Source: Curtobacterium sp. UNCCL20
Lineage (GTDB): Bacteria; Actinomycetota; Actinomycetes; Actinomycetales; Microbacteriaceae
NCBI RefSeq assembly: GCF_900101675.1
Contig: NZ_FNKG01000001.1
Coordinates: forward strand, 1,471,378-1,535,377
Direction: 5' to 3'
Length of the DNA stretch: 64,000 bases
Made by a program: the position numbers and the translations under genes. Under the pieces are notes generated by a model. The model was not told the DNA's origin. It was given only the letters and a program-made list of their open reading frames with translations, and did not search any database. How positions within the stretch are numbered: position 1 is the stretch's first letter; every line of letters begins with the position of its first letter. Below, piece after piece: positions 18,594-27,456 of the stretch.

Positions 18594-19658
18594 GTGACGA
18601 TCACCAACGGCCACTCGGTCCCGCTCGCCCCGCCGCGGGTCCTCGCGGCGCGCGGCCGACTGCGGGACGAACCGGTCGCCGGTACGAAGAAGGTCCTGCT
18701 CGCGGCTCCGCGCGGCTACTGCGCCGGGGTCGACCGCGCAGTCGTCGCCGTCGAGAAGGCGCTCGAGCAGTACGGCGAGCCGGTCTACGTCCGCAAGCAG
18801 ATCGTCCACAACGTGCACGTCGTGTCGACGCTCGAGCAGCGCGGCGCCGTCTTCGTCGACGACGTCGCCGAGGTCCCGCGCGGATCGCACGTGGTCTTCA
18901 GCGCCCACGGCGTCTCGCCCGCGGTCGTCGCCGGTGCCGCCGACCGTGACCTGCACGCGATCGACGCCACCTGCCCGCTCGTCACGAAGGTCCACCGCGA
19001 GGCCACCCGGTTCGCGAAGGCGGACCGCACGATCATCCTCATCGGGCACGCCGGCCACGAAGAGGTCGAGGGCACGATGGGCCATGCGCCCGAGCGCACC
19101 ATCCTGGTCAACGGACCCGAGGACGTCGCCGCGCTCGAGGTCGCCGACCCGGACAACCTCGTCTGGCTGTCGCAGACCACGCTGAGCGTCGACGAGACGA
19201 TGGAGACCGTCCGCCTGCTGCGCGAGAAGTTCCCGTCGATCGAGAACCCACCCTCCGACGACATCTGCTACGCCACCCAGAACCGCCAGGTCGCGGTGAA
19301 GAAGGTCGCGCCGGGCACCGACCTCGTGATCGTGGTCGGGTCCGCGAACTCGTCGAACAGCGTCCGGTTGGTCGAGGTCGCCCTCGAACACGGCGCGAAG
19401 GCCGCGCACCGGGTCGACTACGCGTCCGAGATCCAGCAGGAGTGGCTCGACGGCGTCCGCACCGTGGGCGTCACGAGTGGCGCCTCCGTGCCGGAGGAGC
19501 TCGTCACCGAGGTGCTCGACCAGCTCGCCGACGCCGGGTACGGCACGGTGGAAGAGGTCGTCACCGCGCACGAGGACCTGATGTTCTCGCTCCCGAAGGA
19601 GCTCCGCACGGATGCGTCGGGCGCCCCGACGCGTGCGCTCGGCGGGCGTCGTCGATGA
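18594..19658 (+). CDS. ispH: 4-Hydroxy-3-methylbut-2-enyl diphosphate reductase
   Basis: A protein of 354 residues, the last enzyme of the MEP isoprenoid pathway, forming IPP and DMAPP with a [4Fe-4S] cluster. The three conserved cysteines are C43 ([11 protein letters not shown]), C127 ([11 protein letters not shown]) and C225 ([11 protein letters not shown]). [10 protein letters not shown] and the ITSGAS-like [12 protein letters not shown] follow. GTG 18594 is 7 nt after TATCAT (18581-18586) with no ribosome site, so probably leaderless. It is divergent from xseA, and its stop overlaps the next gene. Confidence 0.96.
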   Translation: MTITNGHSVPLAPPRVLAARGRLRDEPVAGTKKVLLAAPRGYCAGVDRAVVAVEKALEQYGEPVYVRKQIVHNVHVVSTLEQRGAVFVDDVAEVPRGSHVVFSAHGVSPAVVAGAADRDLHAIDATCPLVTKVHREATRFAKADRTIILIGHAGHEEVEGTMGHAPERTILVNGPEDVAALEVADPDNLVWLSQTTLSVDETMETVRLLREKFPSIENPPSDDICYATQNRQVAVKKVAPGTDLVIVVGSANSSNSVRLVEVALEHGAKAAHRVDYASEIQQEWLDGVRTVGVTSGASVPEELVTEVLDQLADAGYGTVEEVVTAHEDLMFSLPKELRTDASGAPTRALGGRRR

Positions 19659-20413
19659 GCGGCGACGCAGGACGCACCGGCGCGGACGGCTGGTCCGCGG
19701 TGCCGGCCCGCGAACCGGGTCACCTCCCCGACACGGCGGACGGCCTGGAGGCGCGACCCACCGCCGGCGCGTCGGCTGAGGGATCCGCGAACGGTCGCGT
19801 CCACGGCCGTCCTGCTCCGCAGTACGGCGAGTACGCGCCCGAGGGCTGGGTGAACCCGGTGCTCGTCGAGCAGGAACGGCGCGAGCAGGAGGAGCGCTCC
19901 CGCGCGCTCCGGCAGCAGGCGGCGCAGGAGGCGACGCGCGGCCGACGACCGGGGACGGCGGACGGAACCGTCGCCGCCGGTCGGGCTGCACGAGCGGACA
20001 CCGCTGACGGCTCCGGCCGCACGGTCCCGGCGCAGCAGGGCTTCGGCGCCTCACCGATCGACTTCGTGCTCTCGGTCGGCCTGCTCGTGATCGGGCTCAT
20101 GACCGTGTTGCAGGGGCTGTCCATCGGGACGACGGCGTCGACGATGCGGACCTACCTCGAGCAGCAGTACACCGAGCTGTCCGACCCGGCGGCGCTGTCG
20201 ACCGCGGTACTCGTCCGGGCCGTGGTCCTGGTCGTCGTGTTCGCGCTGGTCGTCTGGTGGTCGATCCGACGCCTGCGCGCCCGACGGCGGACGTTCTGGG
20301 TGCCGCTCGTGGGCGGGATCGTCGCCAGCGTGCTCGGGATCATCCCGGTCTTCGTCGTGATCCTGCAGGACCCGGCGTTCACCGCGTACCTGCACCGGAT
20401 GGCCGGCGGCTAG
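19655..20413 (+). CDS. DUF6264-like multi-span membrane protein
   Basis: A protein of 252 residues whose ATG overlaps the ispH stop (ATGA). The first about 130 residues are low-complexity, charged and Ala/Gly-rich; they include [14 protein letters not shown], typical of Microbacteriaceae DUF6264 proteins. Three hydrophobic helices follow (about 135-158, 185-207 and 220-243). Bases 19740-19754 code for DGLEAR and match the arm of the intergenic palindrome family. The stop codon overlaps the convergent TetR stop in a CTAG. Function unknown. Confidence 0.78.
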   Translation: MSGDAGRTGADGWSAVPAREPGHLPDTADGLEARPTAGASAEGSANGRVHGRPAPQYGEYAPEGWVNPVLVEQERREQEERSRALRQQAAQEATRGRRPGTADGTVAAGRAARADTADGSGRTVPAQQGFGASPIDFVLSVGLLVIGLMTVLQGLSIGTTASTMRTYLEQQYTELSDPAALSTAVLVRAVVLVVVFALVVWWSIRRLRARRRTFWVPLVGGIVASVLGIIPVFVVILQDPAFTAYLHRMAGG

Positions 20414-20985
20414 TCGATCGCAGCTGCTGCGAGGACGGTCCGCATGCGTTCGAGCGCGGCGTCGAGGTGCTCCGTCAGGGGGGCCGTGTCACCGTCGACG
20501 AGCCATGCCTCGAGCGCGGTCTGGAACAGCTCGACGGTGACGCCGCCGAGCACCCTGGCCGTCAGCGGGTCCTGACCGCGCGCGACGAACCCCTGACGGA
20601 CGGCCTCGCACAGGTCCGCCTGCTTGCGGAGATCCCGCTCGCCGAGCGCGGGTTCGGCGTCGATCACCCGGCGCGCTGCGCGGATCCGGTCGCGCTGCGG
20701 TTCGAAGCGCTCACGAGCGAGGGTGCGGAGACCCTCGGTCACCAGTGCCAGCGGCGGTACCTCGGCAGGCGCAGCCGCGAGCATGTCCCGGGCGATGGTC
20801 GGGATCTCGTCGTCGCCGAAGAAGACCTCGCGCTTGTCGCTGAAGTGCCGGAAGAACGTCCGTCGGGTGAGTCCCGCGCGTTCGACGATCTCGGGCACGG
20901 TGGTGGCCGCGAATCCCCGCTCGGTGAACAGCTCGAGCGCGGCGGTCCGCAACCGTTCCTTCGTGTCGGGTGCCCATCTCGCCAT
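20410..20985 (-). CDS. TetR family transcriptional regulator
   Basis: A protein of 191 residues with an N-terminal helix-turn-helix (ALELFTERGFAATTVPEIVERAGLTRRTFFRHFSDKREVFF, about 17-57) and a helical ligand-binding C-terminus. It is divergent from the oxidoreductase gene, with two GGCACT/GTGTC palindromes between them, so it probably represses both itself and that gene. TAGAGT ends 6 nt before the ATG (leaderless). Confidence 0.93.
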   Translation of the reverse strand: MARWAPDTKERLRTAALELFTERGFAATTVPEIVERAGLTRRTFFRHFSDKREVFFGDDEIPTIARDMLAAAPAEVPPLALVTEGLRTLARERFEPQRDRIRAARRVIDAEPALGERDLRKQADLCEAVRQGFVARGQDPLTARVLGGVTVELFQTALEAWLVDGDTAPLTEHLDAALERMRTVLAAAAID

Positions 20986-21003
20986 GCACCCACTCTAAGT
21001 GAT

Positions 21004-21046
21004 GACACTCAGTGTCCTCACGACTACAGTGAAGGCACTCCGTGTC
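21004..21046. promoter_or_regulatory. Likely TetR operator pair with promoter
   Basis: A perfect palindrome GACACTCAGTGTC at 21004-21016 and a related GGCACTCCGTGTC at 21034-21046, centres 30 bp apart, flank a TACAGT -10 box (21025-21030) for the rightward gene. The arrangement suits cooperative binding of the divergent TetR protein. Inferred from sequence only. Confidence 0.7.
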
Positions 21047-21072
21047 ATCACTCCCGCAGAAGGGCACCACCC

Positions 21073-22194
21073 GTGTCGCAGAACTCCGCCGCCGTCCTCC
21101 GCTCCGCCCGGTCCGCCCTGGTCGTCGGACCCGTGCCGATGCCCGAGCCGGCACCCGATGAAGTCGTGGTCCGCGTCCGCGCCGTCGCCGTGAACCCGGT
21201 CGACTGGATCGTGCAGGGGACGGGCTCCGTGACCTACCGCTGGCTGCGTTCCCCGGCGGTGCTCGGTTCGGACGTCGCCGGCGAGGTCGTCTCGGTCGGG
21301 ACGGGGGTGACGCGGTTCGGCGTCGGCGACCGGGTGTTCGGGCTCGCGACCGGTACCGATCGCGGCCGCGACCCGATGCACGAGGGGGCGTTCCAGGAGC
21401 ACACGGCGCTCCTCGAACGGCTGACGGCACCGATCCCGTCCGGGGTCTCCGACGCCGAGGCCGCCGTCCTGCCGCTCGGCGCCTCCACCGCGGCCTGCGC
21501 GCTGTTCCAGCCCGGGCACCTCGGTCTCGCCATGCCCGGTGACGAGCAGCGGGGCGAGGGCGATCGCGGCGTGGTCATCGTCTGGGGCGGCTCCACGAGC
21601 GTGGGGATGAACGCCGTGCAGCTCGCACGGGCCGCGGGCTACGACGTCGTGAGCACGGCGTCACCCCGGAACGCCGAGCTGGTCCGCTCGCTCGGTGCCG
21701 AGGTCGTCGTGGACCACAACGCACCCGGCGCGGTCGACGACCTCGTCGCGGGCATCGACGGGCGACGCGTGGTCGGCGCCGTCGCACTCGGGAAGACCTC
21801 GGCTGCAGCCTGCATCGACGTGCTGCGGCGGACGGGCGGGACGGTGCTGGCGATGGCGAGCACCCCGGTCACGCTCGACGGGCTCGCCGGACGTCGGCGG
21901 CTCTTCCCGGCGATGCTCCCGGTGTTCGGGCGGATCGGCATCACGATGGCCGGGCTGACGCTGCGTGCGCGCCGCGCCGGGATCCGGACCGCGTTCGTCT
22001 GGGGGAGCAGCCTCCGCGACGACGCGATCGGACCGCGGCTCTGGGGCGAGGTGCTGCCCGCCGGTCTCGCCGACGGCAGTCTCCGCGCGGTGCCGGCGCC
22101 GCTGGTGGTCGGCTCGGGGCTCGCGGCGGTGCAGAGCGGGCTGGACCGGCAGCGCGCGGGCGTCTCCGCGCGGAAGGTCGTCGTGACCCTCTGA
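21073..22194 (+). CDS. Zinc-independent MDR-family alcohol dehydrogenase / quinone oxidoreductase
   Basis: A protein of 373 residues of the medium-chain dehydrogenase superfamily. An N-terminal GroES-like domain (VAVNPVDWIVQGTG, PAVLGSDVAGEVVSVG, VGDRVFGL) is followed by a Rossmann domain whose nucleotide loop is WGGSTSVGMNAVQLARAAGY. The structural zinc cysteines are absent, pointing to the quinone oxidoreductase / enoyl reductase-like branch. GTG 21073 has AGAAGG upstream. Transcription probably responds to the divergent TetR regulator; substrate unknown. Confidence 0.87.
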   Translation: MSQNSAAVLRSARSALVVGPVPMPEPAPDEVVVRVRAVAVNPVDWIVQGTGSVTYRWLRSPAVLGSDVAGEVVSVGTGVTRFGVGDRVFGLATGTDRGRDPMHEGAFQEHTALLERLTAPIPSGVSDAEAAVLPLGASTAACALFQPGHLGLAMPGDEQRGEGDRGVVIVWGGSTSVGMNAVQLARAAGYDVVSTASPRNAELVRSLGAEVVVDHNAPGAVDDLVAGIDGRRVVGAVALGKTSAAACIDVLRRTGGTVLAMASTPVTLDGLAGRRRLFPAMLPVFGRIGITMAGLTLRARRAGIRTAFVWGSSLRDDAIGPRLWGEVLPAGLADGSLRAVPAPLVVGSGLAAVQSGLDRQRAGVSARKVVVTL

Positions 22195-22204
22195 GACGCG
22201 AGCG

Positions 22205-22246
22205 CGAGCCCGAGCCCGGGCTCGACACCGAGCCCGAGCCCCAGCC
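22205..22246. repeat. GAGCCC-rich direct and inverted repeat between convergent genes
   Basis: Several copies of GAGCCC plus the palindrome CGAGCCCGGGCTCG fill the gap between the oxidoreductase stop and the M18 peptidase stop. It can fold into a GC hairpin and may terminate both genes, but it does not belong to the main palindrome family. Confidence 0.55.
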
Positions 22247-22252
22247 GGTGTC

Positions 22253-23512
22253 TCAGCCCGCCAGGAAGGCGGCGACCGCCCCGTGCAGCGCAGCGAGGTC
22301 GTCGACGTGCACGAGCTCGCGGATCGAGTGCATCGACAGCAGCCCGACGCCGATGTCGATCGTCGGGATGCCGAGCCGGGTCGCCGCGATCGGTCCGATG
22401 GTCGAGCCACCCGGGATCGTGTTCACGTTGACGAACGGCTGCCACGGGACGCCGGCGGTGTCACAGGCGGCGGCCCACACGGCCTCGCCCTTCGCCTCGG
22501 TCATGTAGCGCTGGTTCGCGCTGATCTTCAGGAGCGGGCCCGCTCCCGGTCGCGGTCGGTTGGTGGGGTCGTGCTTCTCGGGCTGGTTCGGGTGGACGAG
22601 GTGTCCGGCGTCGCTCGACAGCAGCCACGAAGCACGGAACGCCCGAGCGGCGTCGGAGCGGCTGGCGCCGAGGCTCTCCTGCACACGGCCGAGGACGTCC
22701 TCGAGGAACGGACCGCCCGCACCGGACGGCGTCGACGAGCCGATCTCCTCGTGGTCGAACGCCGCGAACACCGGGATGTGGTCACCGTCGGTCGGGGCGT
22801 CCACGATGCCCCGGAGTCCGGCGTGCACGCTCGTCAGGTTGTCCATCCGGCCGGCGGCGAGGAACTCGCGGTCGATGCCGATCCGCGCGGGGGCCTGGGT
22901 GTCGGCGAGGAACAGGTCCCACGACACGGCAGCCGAGCCGAGCCGTGCGCGGAGCCACGACACCACGTCCGTGCCACCCGCGTCGCCGTCGACCCCGACG
23001 ATCGGCAGGGTGTGGCGCTGGCGGTCGATCTCCTTGCCGTCGTTCACCCCGCGGTCGAGGTGGATCGCCAGGTTCGGGATCCGGGCCACGGCGTCGGTCG
23101 ACACCAGGCGGACGGTGCCGTCGGCGTCGACGACCCGGCCGGCGATCCGGAGGTCCCGGTCGAACCACGTGGAGAGGAGCGCGCCGCCGTAGACCTCGAC
23201 GTTCAGCTGCTCCCAGCCGCCGGTCCGGACGCCGGGGTTCGGCTTGATGCGGAACCCGGGGGAGTCGGTGTGTGCGCCGAGGATCCGGAACGGGGTCGTC
23301 GCCGTCGCCCCCTCGGGCAGACGCCAGGCGATCACCGCGCCGTCGCGGACCACCACGTACGCGCCGGGCTCGGACGGCCACGCGTCGAGCTCGGACAGCT
23401 CGGTGAAACCGGCCGCGACGAGCCGGTCCCGTGCCGCGGCCGCCGCGTGGAACGCGGTGGGGGACTCGGTGACGAACTGGGCGAACTCGGAGGCGATGGC
23501 GTCGACGGTCAC
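22253..23512 (-). CDS. M18 family aminopeptidase
   Basis: A protein of 419 residues of the aspartyl aminopeptidase family (ApeB/DAP-like), a dinuclear zinc exopeptidase. Metal and catalytic residues are visible in [17 protein letters not shown] (H81, D83) and FDHEEIGS (D253, E255, E256), with the terminal histidine in [13 protein letters not shown]. Length is typical. GTG 23512 starts the ORF without an obvious ribosome site. A cytoplasmic peptide-recycling role is expected from the family. Confidence 0.92.
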   Translation of the reverse strand: MTVDAIASEFAQFVTESPTAFHAAAAARDRLVAAGFTELSELDAWPSEPGAYVVVRDGAVIAWRLPEGATATTPFRILGAHTDSPGFRIKPNPGVRTGGWEQLNVEVYGGALLSTWFDRDLRIAGRVVDADGTVRLVSTDAVARIPNLAIHLDRGVNDGKEIDRQRHTLPIVGVDGDAGGTDVVSWLRARLGSAAVSWDLFLADTQAPARIGIDREFLAAGRMDNLTSVHAGLRGIVDAPTDGDHIPVFAAFDHEEIGSSTPSGAGGPFLEDVLGRVQESLGASRSDAARAFRASWLLSSDAGHLVHPNQPEKHDPTNRPRPGAGPLLKISANQRYMTEAKGEAVWAAACDTAGVPWQPFVNVNTIPGGSTIGPIAATRLGIPTIDIGVGLLSMHSIRELVHVDDLAALHGAVAAFLAG

Positions 23513-23551
23513 GATCCCATCGTGGCATGCAGTGGAGCCGACCGGACGCAG

Positions 23552-23582
23552 AACGGGACGCGTCCGTCGGACGCGCCCCGTT
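23552..23582 (-). terminator. Hairpin after fbaA
   Basis: 15-nt arms (AACGGGACGCGTCCG and a one-mismatch complement) with almost no loop, 22 bp beyond the fbaA stop and upstream of the M18 start. Likely fbaA terminator. Confidence 0.6.
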
Positions 23583-23604
23583 CCTCCAGGCTGTTGCCCC
23601 GGTG

Positions 23605-24633
23605 TCAGCCCTTGGTGTGTCCGGCCGAGCCGAGCACCTTCGCGGCCTCGACCACGCGGGCCGCCATGGCGGTCTCGGCGACCTTGCCCCAGGCGCGCGG
23701 GTCGTACTGCTTCTTGTTGCCGACCTCGCCGTCGATCTTGAGCACGCCGTCGTAGTTCCGGAACATCGAGTCGGCGATCGAGCGCGTGAACGCGTACTGC
23801 GTGTCCGTGTCGATGTTCATCTTGATGACGCCGTTGCGGACCGCCTCGTGGATCTCGTCGTCGGTCGAGCCGGAGCCGCCGTGGAAGACGAGGTCGAGCG
23901 GGTTCTCGCCGGTGCCGTGCTTCGCGGCGACGGACGCCTGGATCTCACCGAGGAGCTCGGGACGCAGCTTGACGTTGCCGGGCTTGTAGACGCCGTGGAC
24001 GTTGCCGAAGGTGAGTGCGGCGATCCAGCGACCCTTGTCGCCGAGGCCGAGCGCGTCGACGACCTTCTCGACGTCGTTCGGGGTCGTGTAGAGCGCGTCG
24101 TTGGTGCCCTCGTGCTGGACGCCGTCCTCCTCGCCGCCGACGACGCCGATCTCGACCTCGAGGATCGCGTTGATGTTCCGCGTCTTCTCGAGCATCGTCG
24201 TCGCGATCTCGATGTTCTCGTCGAGCGGCACGGCCGAGCCGTCCCACATGTGGGACTGGAAGATCGGGTTGCGGCCCTGCCGGACCTCTTCCTCGCTCGC
24301 CGCGATGAGCGGCAGGACGAAGCCGTCGAGGGCGTCCTTCGGGCAGTGGTCGGTGTGCAGCGCGACCGTGATGTCGTAGTTCTTCGCGACCTCGTGGGCG
24401 AACTTCGCCATCGCGAGTGCACCCGCAGCGCGGTTCTTCACGGTCTGACCGGCGAAGTAGTCGGCGCCACCGGTGGTGACCTGGAGGATCCCGTCGGATC
24501 CCGCCTCGGCGAGGCCCTGCAGGACCGCGTTGATCGTCTGGGACGAGGACACGTTCACGGCGGGGTACGCGAACTTGCCGGCCTTCGCTCGTTCGATCAT
24601 CTCGGCGTACTGTTCCGGCGTTGCGATGGGCAC
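23605..24633 (-). CDS. fbaA: Class II fructose-bisphosphate aldolase
   Basis: A protein of 342 residues that cleaves fructose 1,6-bisphosphate to DHAP and glyceraldehyde 3-phosphate with zinc. Ligands and active-site residues show in [10 protein letters not shown] (H93, D95, H96), [21 protein letters not shown] and FHGGSGS. GTG 24633 has AAGGAG upstream; the longer in-frame extension is antisense to glpX. It is divergent from glpX, so two enzymes acting on the same metabolite share an intergenic control region. Confidence 0.95.
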   Translation of the reverse strand: MPIATPEQYAEMIERAKAGKFAYPAVNVSSSQTINAVLQGLAEAGSDGILQVTTGGADYFAGQTVKNRAAGALAMAKFAHEVAKNYDITVALHTDHCPKDALDGFVLPLIAASEEEVRQGRNPIFQSHMWDGSAVPLDENIEIATTMLEKTRNINAILEVEIGVVGGEEDGVQHEGTNDALYTTPNDVEKVVDALGLGDKGRWIAALTFGNVHGVYKPGNVKLRPELLGEIQASVAAKHGTGENPLDLVFHGGSGSTDDEIHEAVRNGVIKMNIDTDTQYAFTRSIADSMFRNYDGVLKIDGEVGNKKQYDPRAWGKVAETAMAARVVEAAKVLGSAGHTKG

Positions 24634-24680
24634 TGGGATCTCCTTCGACGTGGTGGTGTCCTCGCCGATCGTAGTCAGAA

Positions 24681-24722
24681 GGACTGGAGGCGCGGTGCGG
24701 GTTACGGCGCCGGCCCCAGTCC
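24681..24722. repeat. Degenerate palindrome-family copy in divergent promoter region
   Basis: The left arm GGACTGGAGGCGCGGTGC is intact, but only the outer GG(C)CCCAGTCC of the right arm is kept. It lies between the divergent fbaA and glpX starts, where it cannot be a 3' terminator of either gene. Confidence 0.65.
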
Positions 24723-24792
24723 GGCGTGCACATGCGTTCACAGGCCCCGGGTCCGGACGGCCGTCCGGCCGCCGGTCGGTAGGCTGGCGGCC

Positions 24793-25782
24793 GTGACTCC
24801 CTCCACGGAAACCGGCTCCCTGTTCCTCCAGCCCGACCGCAACCTCGCGCTCGAGCTCGTGCGCGCGACCGAGGCAGCCGCGATCCGGGCGCAGCCGTGG
24901 GTCGGTCGGGGTGAGAAGAACCTCGCGGACGGCGCCGCCGTCGACGCGATGCGGAAGTTCCTCGGCACCGTGAACTTCGACGGCGTGGTCGTCATCGGTG
25001 AGGGCGAGAAGGACAACGCCCCGATGCTCTACAACGGCGAGCACGTCGGCAACGGTCACGGTCCGGCCTGCGACATCGCGGTCGACCCGATCGACGGCAC
25101 CTCGCTCACCGCCGCCGGTCGCCAGAACGCCATCTCCGTGATGGCCGTCTCGGACCGCGGCTCGATGTACGACCCGAGTGCCGTGTTCTACATGGACAAG
25201 ATCGCCGCCGGGCCGGAGGGGCGCGGCGTCCTCGACCTCGACAAGCCGATCGGCGAGAACATCCGCGCGCTCGCGACGGCCAAGGGCAAGGACCTCGAGG
25301 ACATGGTCGTCGCGGTCCTCGACCGTCCTCGTCACGACGAACTCATCCGCGCCATCCGCGCCACGGGTGCCGGCACGCGCCTGCTGCTCGACGGTGACGT
25401 CGCCGGCGGCATCGCGGCCGCCCTGCCCGGCTCGAACATCGACATGTGCGTCGGCGTCGGCGGCACGCCCGAGGGCATCATCACGGCGTGCGCGATCAAG
25501 GCGCTCGGCGGCGTGATCCTCGGCAAGCTCCAGCCCAAGGACGACGAGGAGCGCGAGAAGGCGATCGCCGCCGGCCACGACCTCGACAAGGTCCTCGACC
25601 AGGACGACCTGGTCACGGGTGACAACACGTTCTTCGTCGCCACCGGTGTCACCGACGGCGTGCTCGTCGACGGTGTCCGTCGTTCGCGCGGCGTCATCCA
25701 CACGGACTCGCTCGTGCTGCGGTCCCGCTCGAACACGATCCGCCGCATCCAGGCGGACCACCGCGCCGAGAAGTGGTTCTGA
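24793..25782 (+). CDS. glpX: Class II fructose-1,6-bisphosphatase
   Basis: A protein of 329 residues, the main gluconeogenic FBPase of actinobacteria. [15 protein letters not shown] and the metal-binding DPIDGTS (98-104) are intact, with [16 protein letters not shown] further on. GTG 24793 lies 7 nt after TAGGCT (24780-24785), a leaderless arrangement. It is divergent from fbaA and convergent with rmuC. Confidence 0.95.
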   Translation: MTPSTETGSLFLQPDRNLALELVRATEAAAIRAQPWVGRGEKNLADGAAVDAMRKFLGTVNFDGVVVIGEGEKDNAPMLYNGEHVGNGHGPACDIAVDPIDGTSLTAAGRQNAISVMAVSDRGSMYDPSAVFYMDKIAAGPEGRGVLDLDKPIGENIRALATAKGKDLEDMVVAVLDRPRHDELIRAIRATGAGTRLLLDGDVAGGIAAALPGSNIDMCVGVGGTPEGIITACAIKALGGVILGKLQPKDDEEREKAIAAGHDLDKVLDQDDLVTGDNTFFVATGVTDGVLVDGVRRSRGVIHTDSLVLRSRSNTIRRIQADHRAEKWF

Positions 25783-25829
25783 TCCGCTGAGGCCGCGCCG
25801 CGCGGGGGCCGTTCCGTGCAGCGCGGGGG

Positions 25830-25892
25830 CCGCTGCCCGTCTCACGCGGTGCCGCTGCCCGTCTCACGCGGGGCCGCTGCCCGTCTCGCACC
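25830..25892. repeat. Tandem 22-bp repeat, nearly three units
   Basis: Units beginning CCGCTGCCCGTCTCACGCGG start at 25830, 25852 and 25874; the third decays after 15 bases. It fills the first half of the 256-bp gap between convergent glpX and rmuC. No reading frame is supported. Confidence 0.82.
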
Positions 25893-25910
25893 GAGACGCG
25901 GCGCGGATCG

Positions 25911-25980
25911 GTTCCGCACAACCGAAGTCCGTTCACGCCGCGGGGATCCGTGGTGCGAGCGGACTTTCGTTGTGCGGAAC
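25911..25980. terminator. Large inverted repeat between glpX and rmuC
   Basis: 21-nt arms (25911-25931, 25960-25980; two mismatches) starting GTTCCGCACAAC enclose a 28-nt centre. The right arm contains the exact inverse of the 17-mer at 14000-14016 beside the phoH/fumC hairpin. Its position between convergent genes suits termination; the shared arm suggests a mobile or REP-like origin. Confidence 0.65.
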
Positions 25981-26038
25981 ACGCGCCGCGAGGGCACGAG
26001 CCGCGCGCCGCGAAGCGCGCAGGCGCCGCTCGGGCTCG

Positions 26039-27301
26039 TCAGTCCTCGTCGACGGCGCCGACGAGCTCGGGCGCGGTGAGCAGCCGCGGCTCGTCCTCGA
26101 TGACGCCGGGGTCCGCGATGACCTTCGACTCGTCGAGCAGTGACAGCCGACGGGCGCTCGGGAGCACCTGGCGCTCGAGCGACCCCACGAACCGGTTGTA
26201 GTCGACGACGGAGCCCCGGATGGAGCGGCCGAGCTTGTCCACGTGCCCGGCCATGGTCGACAGGCGGCCGTAGAGCTCGCGGGAGACCCGGAAGAGCTCA
26301 CGGGCCTCGGCGGTGACGACGTCCTGCTGCCACGAGAACGCGACGGTCTTCAGCACCGACCAGAGCGTCACGGGCGAGGCGAGGGCGATGCGCTTGCGGA
26401 AGGCGTGGTCGAGCAGGCCGGGGTCGGCGGCGAGGGCGCTGGAGATCAGTGACTCGGACGGGATGAAGGCGACGGTGAGCTCGGGGGAGCCGTCGTACCC
26501 GCTCCAGTACTCGCGGGCGGCGAGGGCGTCGACGTGGGCCCGGAGCGCCTTGACGTGCTGCGCGATGAGCTGGTCACGCCGAGCCGCCTCGGCGCCGGTC
26601 GCGGTCGCCGGGATCTCCGCCGCCTGCAGGTAGGCGCTGAACGGCACCTTGGCGTCGACGGCGATCGTCTTGCCGCCGGGCAGGTGCACGACCATGTCGG
26701 GGCGCGCGGCACCGGCCGAGGTCGTCACGGAGGACTGCACGTCGAAGTCGACGCGTTCGAGGAGCCCGGCCGCCTCGACCACGTTGCGCAGCTGCGTCTC
26801 GCCCCAGACGCCGCGCGTGCTGTTCGACGAGAGGGCACTGGCGAGGGTGTCCGCGGTGGCGCGGAGGCGTTCCTCGGACTCGGCGGCGGAGCGGAGCTGG
26901 GCGGACAGCGCGCCGTACTGCTCGCTGCGGGACTGCTCGAGCTCGGCGATCTTCGCGCGCATCACGTCGAGTGTCTGCGCCACGGGGCTGAGCGCGGAGA
27001 GGACCTTCGACTCGTTCTGGTTCCGTGCCGCGTCGACCCCGTGCATGCGCTGCACGAGGTGTTCGAGCTCGGCCGACCGCCGCTCGAGGGAGTCGACCTG
27101 TCGCCGGTACTGGGCGTCCTGCGCGTCGAGCCGTTCCTCGGCGTCGTGCCGCGCGGAGTCGAGCTGCGCCCGGAGTGCCTCGGCGGTCGCGCGGGCCGAA
27201 GCGGCCTGTACACCGGCGCGGGAGCGGGCGAGCGACCAGGCGACGACGGCACCGCCGGCGACGCCGAGCACGAGGCCGATGACCAGGGCGAGGATCTGCA
27301 T
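26039..27301 (-). CDS. rmuC: RmuC family DNA recombination protein
   Basis: A protein of 420 residues: one N-terminal transmembrane helix (about 3-25), a long coiled coil (about 30-170), then the RmuC nuclease-like domain with NSTRGVWGETQLRNVVEAAGL, DMVVHLPGGKTIAVDAKVPF and VAFIPSESLIS. RmuC limits inversions at short inverted repeats in E. coli. ATG 27301 gives a full-length product. It is divergent from the inositol operon with 155 bp between. Confidence 0.93.
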   Translation of the reverse strand: MQILALVIGLVLGVAGGAVVAWSLARSRAGVQAASARATAEALRAQLDSARHDAEERLDAQDAQYRRQVDSLERRSAELEHLVQRMHGVDAARNQNESKVLSALSPVAQTLDVMRAKIAELEQSRSEQYGALSAQLRSAAESEERLRATADTLASALSSNSTRGVWGETQLRNVVEAAGLLERVDFDVQSSVTTSAGAARPDMVVHLPGGKTIAVDAKVPFSAYLQAAEIPATATGAEAARRDQLIAQHVKALRAHVDALAAREYWSGYDGSPELTVAFIPSESLISSALAADPGLLDHAFRKRIALASPVTLWSVLKTVAFSWQQDVVTAEARELFRVSRELYGRLSTMAGHVDKLGRSIRGSVVDYNRFVGSLERQVLPSARRLSLLDESKVIADPGVIEDEPRLLTAPELVGAVDED

Positions 27302-27328
27302 GACTGGACCTTGGCAGGACCCACTGAC

Positions 27329-27346
27329 ACCGCGCCTCCAGGCCGG
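27329..27346. repeat. Half copy of the palindrome family
   Basis: ACCGCGCCTCCAGGCC, the right arm of the family, without its partner. It lies 30 bp upstream of the rmuC start, between rmuC and the iolC promoter, so a terminator role is unlikely. Confidence 0.65.
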
Positions 27347-27376
27347 GGAGCCATGCGCCGGACGCGGTCCGAATCC

Positions 27377-27410
27377 ATGTCATGACATTATGGCAAACAC
27401 GGTGTACAGT
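27377..27410 (+). promoter_or_regulatory. iol operon promoter with putative GntR/IolR operator
   Basis: ATGTCATGACATTA (27377-27390) contains a near-palindromic TGTCATGACA. Its ATGACA serves as a -35 element, 17 bp upstream of TACAGT (27405-27410). The core fits the IolR consensus I remember for Corynebacterium glutamicum (KGWCHTRACA). Related sites precede the second dehydrogenase, the tautomerase and the GntR gene. Confidence 0.75.
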
Positions 27411-27456
27411 CGTGATCGTCCGCCGATGAAGCCGCACGGAAGGTCCACCACGTCGC

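Noticed and set aside
25830..25892. Possible CRISPR array
   Set aside because: Units are directly adjacent without spacers and only about three copies exist; it is a plain tandem repeat.
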